A stretch of DNA of 50,196 bases from Humidesulfovibrio sp. GTDB taxonomy: Bacteria > Desulfobacterota > Desulfovibrionia > Desulfovibrionales > Desulfovibrionaceae. Shown here piece by piece: positions 25,933 to 32,771 of the stretch. The stretch lies in the NCBI RefSeq assembly GCF_031082295.1, contig NZ_JAVHLD010000022.1, forward strand, positions 1 through 50,196, in the 5' to 3' direction. Made by a program: the position numbers and the translations under genes. Each line of letters starts with the position of its first letter. Within the stretch, counting starts at the first letter, position 1. The notes beneath the pieces were generated by a model that did not search any database, had not been told where the DNA came from, and saw nothing but the letters and a program-made list of their open reading frames with translations.

Positions 25933-26724
25933 CTACAACCAGCGGACCTTGGCCGGATTCCTCGGCGGCAGGCGCTTGAAGCCGTACTTGGGGTACCCGG
26001 CCATGAGCGCGCCCAGCACCCGGTGGCCCTCGGGGATGCGCAGCGCCCCGGTCAGCTCGGGCGAGTCCTTGGCCGCCAGCATGAGCAGCCCGGCCCAGCA
26101 GGTGCCGACGCCGTGCGCGTGGGCCGCCAACTCGAAGTAGGTCAGCGCGATGGCCCCGTCCACGGTGTGGTCAAAGCCCGTGGCCTCGGCATGGGCCAGC
26201 ACCAGGTTCGGCGCCCCGCGCAGGATCACGTCCTGGCCCTTGTCCCAGGCCTCCAGAAAGCCCAGGAAGTACGGCAGGCGCCTCAGCGCCTTGGCCGTGA
26301 GCCCGGCCAGCTCCATCATGCGCTCGCGGCCCTCCACCACCAGCCAGTGCACCGGCTGGGCGTTCATGCCCGAGGGAGCGTAGCGCGCGGTGTCGATGAG
26401 CTGCAGCAGCAGGTCGCGGTTCACGGGCGCGCTCTTGTAGCGGCGCACCGAGCGGCGCGAGCGCAGCAGCTGTTCGGCGGCCTCCGGGCTCACGGTGAAC
26501 TTCTTCTGCACCTCCGGCAGGGCCGTGGGCGGGATGCCCGCCAGGGTCAGCGCGGCCTGCGGGCATACCGCGACGCAGTGGCCGCACATGACGCAGCGCG
26601 CGGCGGCCTCGTCCGAAACGGCAGGCAGGCCGCCCTCGCCGAAGGCGATGATGCCCACCGGGCATTCGGCCACGCACAGGCCGTCCTTGTCGCAGCGGGC
26701 GGAATCGATTTGAATGTGGGACAT
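25933..26724 (-). CDS. Ferredoxin-nitroreductase fusion protein
   Basis: A 263-residue protein with an N-terminal two-cluster ferredoxin domain (CDKDGLCVAECPVG and CVMCGHCVAVCPQAAL) joined to an FMN nitroreductase domain (RSRRSVRRYK near 87, DTARYAPSGMNAQPVHWLVV, HGVGTCWAGLL). In the first cluster motif Asp14 stands at the place of the second cysteine, as in some ferredoxins with an Asp ligand. Such fusions reduce unknown substrates with ferredoxin-level electrons. AAAGGAGG lies 7 nt before the ATG. It follows the nucleoside transporter gene by 35 bp and is probably cotranscribed with it. Confidence 0.88.
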   Translation of the reverse strand: MSHIQIDSARCDKDGLCVAECPVGIIAFGEGGLPAVSDEAAARCVMCGHCVAVCPQAALTLAGIPPTALPEVQKKFTVSPEAAEQLLRSRRSVRRYKSAPVNRDLLLQLIDTARYAPSGMNAQPVHWLVVEGRERMMELAGLTAKALRRLPYFLGFLEAWDKGQDVILRGAPNLVLAHAEATGFDHTVDGAIALTYFELAAHAHGVGTCWAGLLMLAAKDSPELTGALRIPEGHRVLGALMAGYPKYGFKRLPPRNPAKVRWL

Positions 26725-26759
26725 GGCGTCCTCCTTTCGTTTGCAGTGAGGCTTTGCGT

Positions 26760-28013
26760 TTACAGTGAAGCGATGATGCCGACGACCGTGCCGGTCATGA
26801 GCGAGGCGATGACCCCGGCCAGAAGCGAGCGCATGCCCAGGCCGGTGATCTCGCCCCGGCGCTCCGGGCACAGCGTGCCCAGGCCAGCGATGAGGATGCC
26901 CAGGCTGCCGAAGTTGGCGAAACTGCACATGGCGTATGTCAGGATGAGCCGGGAATGGGTTGAGAGCGCCTCCACGGGCAGGGCCGCCAGATCCATGAAC
27001 GCCAAGAACTCGTTGAGGATGATCTTGGTGCCGAGCAGCGAACCGGCCGTCTGGGCCTCGGCCCAGGGGATGCCGATGAGCCAGGCCACGGGCGAGAGCG
27101 CCACGCCCAGGCCGCGCTGCAGGGTCATGGGCGCGCCGGCCACGTCGGGCAGGGCCGCCAGGCCGATGTTGGCCAGCTTGACCACGGCCACGAACACGAT
27201 GAGCATGGCCACGATGTTCCAGAACAGGGTCAGGCCCTCCCAGGTGCCGCGGCACAGGGCGTCCACAGACCCCGAGGCGGCGGACTTGGGCATGTCGTGG
27301 CCCAGGGTGGGCTTGCCGCGCTCCGGGAGCATCAGCGCCGCCACAAGCAGCGCCGCTGGAGCGTGGATCACCGAGGCCGTGAGGATGTGGCCCAGGGCGT
27401 CGGGGATGACGTTTTGCAGCACCGAGGCGTAGAGCACCAGCATGGTGCCGGCGATGCAGCTCATGCCCGTGGCCATGAGCGCGAAGAGCTCGCTCTTGGT
27501 CATCACCGCCAGGTACGGGCGGATCAAGAGCGGCGACTCGATCATGCCGAGGAAGATGCAGCCCGCCGCGCCCACGCCGAGAGCACCGCCGATGCCCATG
27601 GCCTTTTCCAGCACCAGGGAGAACAGCCGCACCACGCGCTGCAGAATGCCCCAGTAGAACAGGAGCGAGGCCAGGGCCGCGATGAGGATCACCAGCGGCA
27701 GGGCCTGGAAGGCCAGGCTGAAGGTCAGCGCCGGGGTGGTCACGGTGAAGGGCGCCTGCCCGCCGCCCACGAAGCCGAAGACGAAGCTCGTGCCCGCGCG
27801 GGTGGCTTCCTCGAGCGCGTGGACCACGCCGTTGAGGCCCATGAACAGGGCCTTGAAGGCCGGGATCTTGAGCACCAGCCCGGCGATGCCGAACTGCAGG
27901 GCCAGCCCGGCAACGATCATGCGCCAGGGCAGGCGGGAGATTCGGCTGCGCTCGGCGCTGGCCAGCCAGGCGATGACCATAAGAGCCACAAGACCCAGGG
28001 CGCTGTGGAGCAT
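26760..28013 (-). CDS. Concentrative nucleoside transporter (CNT/NupC family)
   Basis: A 417-residue polytopic inner-membrane protein of the CNT family, importing nucleosides with H+ or Na+. Family motifs seen are FVFGFVGGGQAPF, GAAGCIFLGMIESPLLIRPYL, MATGMSCIAGTMLVLYASVL, GTKIILNEFLAF and YAMCSFANFGSLGILIAGLG. GAGGAG lies 8 nt before the ATG giving MLHSALGLV. The ferredoxin-nitroreductase gene follows on the same strand. A divergent membrane protein gene lies 202 bp upstream. Confidence 0.9.
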   Translation of the reverse strand: MLHSALGLVALMVIAWLASAERSRISRLPWRMIVAGLALQFGIAGLVLKIPAFKALFMGLNGVVHALEEATRAGTSFVFGFVGGGQAPFTVTTPALTFSLAFQALPLVILIAALASLLFYWGILQRVVRLFSLVLEKAMGIGGALGVGAAGCIFLGMIESPLLIRPYLAVMTKSELFALMATGMSCIAGTMLVLYASVLQNVIPDALGHILTASVIHAPAALLVAALMLPERGKPTLGHDMPKSAASGSVDALCRGTWEGLTLFWNIVAMLIVFVAVVKLANIGLAALPDVAGAPMTLQRGLGVALSPVAWLIGIPWAEAQTAGSLLGTKIILNEFLAFMDLAALPVEALSTHSRLILTYAMCSFANFGSLGILIAGLGTLCPERRGEITGLGMRSLLAGVIASLMTGTVVGIIASL

Positions 28014-28132
28014 GCAATTCTCCTCGTGGGGGATTCGGGCGCGCGGAAGAACCGTCGCCCTCCCATCTTGTGCTCGATTTTTCGAACTTTGTGAAGGGGC
28101 GGCGCTCAAAGGCCGACAACAATATCGGCTGG

Positions 28133-28161
28133 TTGACCACGGACAGCGTGGCATGTATTGA
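28133..28161 (+). promoter_or_regulatory. Sigma70-type promoter of the 28216 gene
   Basis: TTGACC, a 17-nt spacer, then TATTGA, about 55 bp before the GTG start, in the intergenic region divergent from the nucleoside transporter. Confidence 0.5.
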
Positions 28162-28215
28162 TTGCCCGGAACAGCCGGAAGGCCCGGCAAACGCACAAGA
28201 AACACGGGGGACGCA

Positions 28216-29055
28216 GTGACGCGGAAAGAACCGGGACTCTTGCGGACAAGCTTCCGCTTCGTGAAACAGGCCCTGAACGAGAACGCCCTGCTGCGCACCA
28301 GCGTGCTGGCCACGGTGCTTGTGGTCACTCTCACCTGCATCGGGCTCGCGTTCTTCGGCGTCACCTACAGCCTCGACCCGAAGAAACCCGCCGAGGCATA
28401 CTCGCCCCGGCTGTTCGGCATCCTGTTCCTGCCCGCCGAATTCCTCGTCTACGACCTCATCCTGGGCGCCCCAGCCCCGCGCACCTCGCTCAAGGACCTG
28501 TACCTGGACTGGCGACTGCCGCGCTTCTTCTGGGCCACCCTGAAGGCCATGCTGGCCGTGCTCGTGCCGACTTTTGCCGCGGGGCTGCTGCTGGTGGCCA
28601 TGACCGTCGGCTTCCAAAAGGGCGGCAAGCCCGCAATGGCGGCTCTCATCGTGCTGGTCCTCGGCCTGATCGTGCTCCTCTGCGCCGCCTTCTACTACCT
28701 GTCCCGCTTCTTCTACCTGCCCATCAACGTGGCGCGGCGCGAGGAAATGCCCGTGCGCGCGGCCTTCCGGGAAACCAAGGGCAGGATGTGGAGGATCGGC
28801 TGCGCGCTGTTCCTGCCCTACCTGGCCATCCTTGCCGTGACCATTCCCGTGGAGATGCTCGGGCCGGTGCTGGAGCGCAACCTCGGCTTCGTGGGCCTGG
28901 CGCCCTGGTTCCTGCTCGACGCGGGCCTGTCGGGATTCATGAGCTGCCTGGGCGCGGCGGTTTTGGCCTTCTCCTACCAGCGGATCATCGTGCGCGGAGC
29001 AACGCCCGCCCCGGAGCCCGCCGCAGTCCAGGTCCCGAGGCCGCAGGACGGCTGA
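28216..29055 (+). CDS. Uncharacterised multi-pass membrane protein
   Basis: A 279-residue protein with about six hydrophobic segments: VLATVLVVTLTCIGLAFFGV, LFGILFLPAEFLVYDLIL, ATLKAMLAVLVPTFAAGLLL, AALIVLVLGLIVLLCAAFYYL, LFLPYLAILAVTIPVEML and APWFLLDAGLSGFMSCLGAAVLAF. I recognise no family motif. The start is a GTG (VTRKEPGLL) with GGGGG at 5 nt; codons further upstream are not supported by a binding site. A housekeeping-type promoter precedes it, and the secreted protein gene 24 bp downstream is probably in the same operon. Confidence 0.8.
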   Translation: MTRKEPGLLRTSFRFVKQALNENALLRTSVLATVLVVTLTCIGLAFFGVTYSLDPKKPAEAYSPRLFGILFLPAEFLVYDLILGAPAPRTSLKDLYLDWRLPRFFWATLKAMLAVLVPTFAAGLLLVAMTVGFQKGGKPAMAALIVLVLGLIVLLCAAFYYLSRFFYLPINVARREEMPVRAAFRETKGRMWRIGCALFLPYLAILAVTIPVEMLGPVLERNLGFVGLAPWFLLDAGLSGFMSCLGAAVLAFSYQRIIVRGATPAPEPAAVQVPRPQDG

Positions 29056-29079
29056 AGGCTCCAGGGAAGGGGGAAAACG

Positions 29080-29922
29080 GTGCCGACGCCGCACTCCTGT
29101 TACGGAACCCTCCGCCAGCGCCTGTGCGCCACACTGTGCGCCTTGGCGCTGTGCCTCGCGTCCACGCTGGCGTTCGGGGCCGAAGCCGACAGCCTCGCGT
29201 CCGCGCGCTATGCGGAACCGGTGGACCGCTACGGGCATTTCGCCCTGGGCCGCCCGCACGAATACGCGCGCATGGAGGCCGAGACGACGGGGGGCGCGAG
29301 GTTGGTCCTCAGCCTGCCGCCGGAGGAGGTGTTCGAGGACGTGGCCCCGCGCCTGGTGCGCCTGTCCCCCGCCAGCCCCGCGCTCCTGCTGGCCATCGTG
29401 AGCAACCGCGCCACTGGCTCGGCCCTGGCCCTGCTCGGGCTGGAGCACGGGCGGCTCGCCATCCTGGCGCGCTCGGCCCCCATCGGCACCGCCCGGCGCT
29501 GGCTGAACCCGGTGGGCGTGGCCGACCTGGACGGCGACGGCGTGGCCGAGATCGCCGCGGTGCTCACCCCGCACATCGGCGGCACCCTCAAAGTATACCG
29601 CCGCGAAGGCCATGAACTGAAGGAACTGGCCGCCCTGCCCGGCTTCTCCAACCACGTGTATGGCACGAGCGAGCAGCGCCTGTCGGCCATCGTGACCACG
29701 GGCGGCACGGCGCGGCTGCTGGTGCCGGATACGTCGCGCACGGTCCTGCGCGTGCTGGAATTCCAGGCCGGACGCCTGCGCGAAACGGGCCGCTGCCGAC
29801 TTGCCGCGCCGGTGGTCGGTCCGGTGCTTCCGGCTGGCGAGGCCGAGGTGGTGGTGACGACGCAAAACGGCGAGCAGCGGCTTGCTCCAGCCCACTGCCC
29901 GCCGCCGGACGGGAAGAAGTAA
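29080..29922 (+). CDS. Exported protein with one FG-GAP/VCBS-like repeat
   Basis: A 280-residue protein with a signal peptide (RLCATLCALALCLASTLAFGA) preceded by a short hydrophilic stretch; it starts at a GTG behind AAGGGGGAAAAC. The body is beta-rich and has one calcium-loop-like FG-GAP element, GVADLDGDGVAEIAAVL, near residue 146, suggesting a partial beta-propeller in the periplasm. No catalytic motif is seen. It ends 17 bp from the convergent MetE-like gene. Confidence 0.75.
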   Translation: MPTPHSCYGTLRQRLCATLCALALCLASTLAFGAEADSLASARYAEPVDRYGHFALGRPHEYARMEAETTGGARLVLSLPPEEVFEDVAPRLVRLSPASPALLLAIVSNRATGSALALLGLEHGRLAILARSAPIGTARRWLNPVGVADLDGDGVAEIAAVLTPHIGGTLKVYRREGHELKELAALPGFSNHVYGTSEQRLSAIVTTGGTARLLVPDTSRTVLRVLEFQAGRLRETGRCRLAAPVVGPVLPAGEAEVVVTTQNGEQRLAPAHCPPPDGKK

Positions 29923-29939
29923 AAGGTGCGGGGCCGCGG

Positions 29940-31157
29940 CTACCCGTGCCGCTCCCGCAGGATGCGCGCAGCCTGGGCCATGCTCCTGAGCTTGGCGGCG
30001 GCGATGTCCTCCACGTTGACGCAGCGGTTGGCGAAGCAGCCGAACCCGCAGTCCGTGTTCAGGAAAATCTGCTCCGGCCGGTAGTACGCGAGCGCGGCCT
30101 CGGCCTTCTCCACGATGAACTCCGGCGTCTCCACGTCCACGGTGCGCGGGTTGACCACGCCCAGGCCCAGCTCGCGCGGCAGGTCCGTTTCCGGAACAAC
30201 GCCGGACAGGGCGCGACCCACCACGCCGATGTCGCCCGCGCGCGGGGTGGCGTATTCCAGCACATACTGGCGCACGTGCATGCGTTCAAGCGCGGGCAAA
30301 AGCGCGGTGTAGTCGCCCGTCAGGAGCACCTCTTCCTTGGTGCTCCAGTTGCCCCGGCAGATGTGCAGGCCTATCCGGGGACCGGTTTTCCCTGAAGGGT
30401 CGAAGACCCCGTCGATGATGCGGTTGATGAGGCTGGCGGCGTACCGGAGTTCTTCACCCGCGTCCCGGCGGGTGGCGAGCGTCGCTCACATGAAGGTTCG
30501 TCGGCCGCACTCCTGGCTCATGACGATCTCGGTGAGCACCGGCTCGTCGAACTGCACAAACTCGCACCCCGCCTCGGCCAGCTCCATCAGCTCCGCGCGC
30601 AGGATGGCCACCACGTCGTCGCCCAGGGCCTGCTGGTTCTCGTAGACCTTGCCCGTGTACGCGCCCACCCACATGGAGCGGTTCAGCAGGTACGGCCCGG
30701 GCAGGGTGATCTTCACCGGCTTGTCCGTGAGGCTTTTGACGAAGCGGAAGTCGTTCAGGGCCAGCGGTTCGCGGCGCTTGAGCCGCCCGACGCAGGTGGG
30801 GTTGCGGATGGCCGAGGCCGGGACGTCGAGGGTGGTCAGCATCTCCTCGAAGCCGCTCTTGTCCTCCACCTCGTCCAGCATCTCGGCCAGGCTCATGAGC
30901 TTCGTGCCTTCGACCTTTTCCGTGAGGAAGGAGTAGAAGTTGTCGCGCCGGTGCTCGCCGTCCACCACAACGTCGAGCCCGGACTCTTCCTGGATGCGCA
31001 CGGTGCGGCGCACTTCCTCGTCGGCGACAGCGTCGAAGGCCTCGCGGGCCATCTCGCCCAGGCGGCGGTCGCGCAGGGCGCGCAGCATGGCCTTGGAGCG
31101 GGGCCAGGAGCCCACCTGCGTCGTCTGAAAGGGGAGGGTCTGAGAGGGGGTCGTCAT
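29940..31157 (-). CDS. MetE-like methyltransferase, probable selenoprotein (in-frame TGA at codon 224)
   Basis: A 405-residue protein of the short cobalamin-independent methionine synthase-like family (catalytic domain only). The opening is TTQVGSWPRSKAMLRALRD; the zinc site is readable as His265 and Cys267 (GLHICRGNW), Glu301 (VLEYATPRAG) and Cys370 (NTDCGFG). The frame runs from ATG to TAG with a single interruption, TGA at 30488-30486, in RTFM-TGA-ATLATRR. As I recall, relatives have Cys there (RTFMC-type). The frame and family similarity continue perfectly after it, and a hairpin starts 11 nt downstream, the spacing of the E. coli fdhF element. I therefore read Sec224. It follows the OsmC fusion gene by 2 bp. 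Homocysteine methylation itself is not proved; thiol or selenol methyl transfer is an alternative. Confidence 0.82.
30455..30474 (-). promoter_or_regulatory. SECIS-like hairpin in the MetE-like gene
   Basis: On the coding strand CACCCGC-CGGGAC-GCGGGTG forms a perfect 7-bp stem with a 6-nt loop, beginning 11 nt after the TGA. The loop has G at its second position, which fits published rules for bacterial SECIS elements as I remember them. The bulged U of E. coli fdhF is not obvious. Confidence 0.7.
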
Positions 31158-31159
31158 CG

Positions 31160-31930
31160 TTACACCACCGCGAATTTGATTGTGAGGGCCGTGGCCTTCT
31201 TGAGCGTGGCCGCGATGGGCGAGCGCGCCACCACGTCCTCGAAGGCGGAGCGGACGGCCGCTTCGTCGTCCAGGGAGGAGGCGTAGCACTTGACCTCGAT
31301 GTCGGCGAAGGACGGGTCGCCCACCTCCATGCCCAGGTGCGCCAGCACGTTGGCGAGCCTGCCCGCCACCGTCAGCTCGATGTCGTCCAGCTCCAGGCCG
31401 CGCCGGGCGCACTCCGTGGCGTAGGCCGTCGCCAGCGAGCCGCCCAGCGCCCCGAGCAGGGCCTCCACCGCGCTCGGGTGGGCGTCCTTCTCTTCGAAGC
31501 TGGCGCTCTGGCCCAGGTCCCAGGAGAAGTTGCGGCAGTAGACCGTGGCCTTCTGGTGGCCGGTGGCCCGGGTGCGCAGGCGCCACACGTAGGCCTTGGC
31601 CTTGGCCTTGTCGTCGGCCAGGGCCTTGGCCTCGCTGGCCAGCTGCTCTTGGGCGCCACGGCGCACGAAGTAGCGGACGACGCCCGGAGCCTGGCCTGGG
31701 GCGGCGCCTTGCGCGTGGCCCAGGTACTCGTGCCCGGCCATGCGGCACCAGGGGGGCAGGTCGTCGGCCACGGTGGGCTCGCTGCTCTTCATCTCCAGCA
31801 CGCCGCCCACGGGCACCAGCAGCATGTGCTCGCGGATCATGAGCACAAGGCCGGAGCCGCAGTCCAGATCGCCGCCGTCGAAGACCACATCAGGGGTGAT
31901 CCCCGGCGGCGGCGTGCTCGCTGCAGTCAT
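31160..31930 (-). CDS. TusA-like/OsmC-like fusion protein
   Basis: A 256-residue two-domain protein. Residues 10-95 are TusA/SirA-like (VVFDGGDLDCGSGLVLMIRE with Cys24 at the sulfur-carrier position, then LPPWCRMAGHEYLG with Cys62). Residues 110-256 are OsmC-like (ALLGALGGSLATAYATECARRGLELDDIELTVAG). In peroxidatic OsmC/Ohr the two catalytic cysteines lie in GSC-L and KCP-type motifs; here the matching places appear to be Ser165 and Ser237, so it is probably not a peroxidase. The ATG lies 4 bp after the DsrE-like gene and the stop 2 bp before the MetE-like gene. I infer transfer of sulfur or selenium within this operon. Confidence 0.82.
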   Translation of the reverse strand: MTAASTPPPGITPDVVFDGGDLDCGSGLVLMIREHMLLVPVGGVLEMKSSEPTVADDLPPWCRMAGHEYLGHAQGAAPGQAPGVVRYFVRRGAQEQLASEAKALADDKAKAKAYVWRLRTRATGHQKATVYCRNFSWDLGQSASFEEKDAHPSAVEALLGALGGSLATAYATECARRGLELDDIELTVAGRLANVLAHLGMEVGDPSFADIEVKCYASSLDDEAAVRSAFEDVVARSPIAATLKKATALTIKFAVV

Positions 31931-31934
31931 GGGA

Positions 31935-32300
31935 CTAGTAGGCCACGCAGGGGCTGCCGTTGGCCAGCCACTCCACCAGGGCCGCGCCACCGGCCGGGGT
32001 CGCGCCGGGGATGAGGTCGGCTTCGCCGAGGCCGCGCTTCTTCAGGCAGGGAGTGCAGACGTAGACCTTGCCGCCCGCGCCGATGAACTTGTTGATGAGC
32101 TCCTTCAGCGGGGCGAAGGGCGCGCCCTCGTCGATCTTTTCGGCCTCGCCCTTGACCGCGCAGTACACGCCGTCCGTTGACAGGAAGACCATGGTCTCCT
32201 TCTCGCTGCCCTGGGCGGCGTTGGCCACGACGAAGCCGAGGGTGGCCTTGTCGCCGTCGGTGCGGCAGTGGGTGATGGTCACGCAGAAGGTTCCGGCCAT
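31935..32300 (-). CDS. DsrE-family sulfur-carrier-like protein
   Basis: A 121-residue cytoplasmic protein of the DsrE/DsrEFH fold, with MVFLSTDGVYCAVKG, a putative active cysteine pair in KVYVCTPCLKKRG (Cys82 and Cys85) and a C-terminal Cys118. DsrE proteins carry persulfide sulfur and exchange it with TusA. AAAGGAG lies 7 nt before the ATG. It starts 1 bp after the TusA-like gene and is followed by the TusA-OsmC fusion. Confidence 0.85.
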   Translation of the reverse strand: MAGTFCVTITHCRTDGDKATLGFVVANAAQGSEKETMVFLSTDGVYCAVKGEAEKIDEGAPFAPLKELINKFIGAGGKVYVCTPCLKKRGLGEADLIPGATPAGGAALVEWLANGSPCVAY

Positions 32301-32301
32301 G

Positions 32302-32559
32302 TCAGACTCCTTTGAGTTCGGGTTTGTACTCGATGAGGTAGAACGGATGCGCCTGGTCCAGCAGGGTGTTTCTGGTCATGCGGCACCAGGAGGGAAACTC
32401 GATGGGCGCGGCGGCGTCGCGGCTGATGAGCAGCACGCGGGTGCCGGGCTCGGCCCGCTTCAGGTAGGTGTAGAGGTTGATGATCACCCGGCCGCAGGTC
32501 TCCTCGCCGCCGTCGAACTCGTCCTCGAACTCCCAGTGGTCGGGATAGTTTTCATGCAT
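32302..32559 (-). CDS. TusA-like sulfurtransferase-fold protein
   Basis: An 85-residue protein with a divergent TusA/SirA fold: FDGGEETCGRVIINLYTYLKRAEPGTRVLLISRDAAAPIEFPSWCRMTRNTLL. Cys22 sits at the position of the sulfur-carrying cysteine but lacks the CPxP context, and Cys59 sits in the same WCRM motif as in the downstream TusA-OsmC fusion, so the two are paralogous modules. It is the first gene of the four-gene operon; GGAGG lies 12 nt before the ATG. The 212-bp stretch upstream, before nadE, holds no gene that I can see. Confidence 0.75.
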   Translation of the reverse strand: MHENYPDHWEFEDEFDGGEETCGRVIINLYTYLKRAEPGTRVLLISRDAAAPIEFPSWCRMTRNTLLDQAHPFYLIEYKPELKGV

Positions 32560-32771
32560 GGGCTGAAGCGTCCTCCGTCATGGGAAGAAGCCGTAGCATG
32601 GGCTTTGGTGATAGTAAATATTTTGTCTCTCTATCGAAGGCTGGCACAGCGCACTGATATGCTTGGTCAACAATCAAGATGCGGAGTGACCACATCAGCA
32701 CTGGGATCATCGCTGAGGGGACGGCAGGGTGCGAGGGTGGGGAGCTGCGGGATGCGGGTGTCTTGAAAGGT

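Noticed and set aside
25933-29895. A 1320-codon minus-strand frame spanning several genes
   Set aside because: Only its last 263 codons (ferredoxin-nitroreductase) are real; the rest is shadow of the nucleoside transporter and the plus-strand genes, with low-complexity composition.
30329-30486. Reading the MetE-like region as two separate genes or a pseudogene
   Set aside because: Both parts are in the same frame, only one TGA separates them, it is at a Cys position, codon usage stays normal and a SECIS-like hairpin follows.
32642-32662. TGGCAC upstream of the TusA-like operon as a sigma54 promoter
   Set aside because: The GC element is not 10 nt after GG, and the strand is opposite to the operon.
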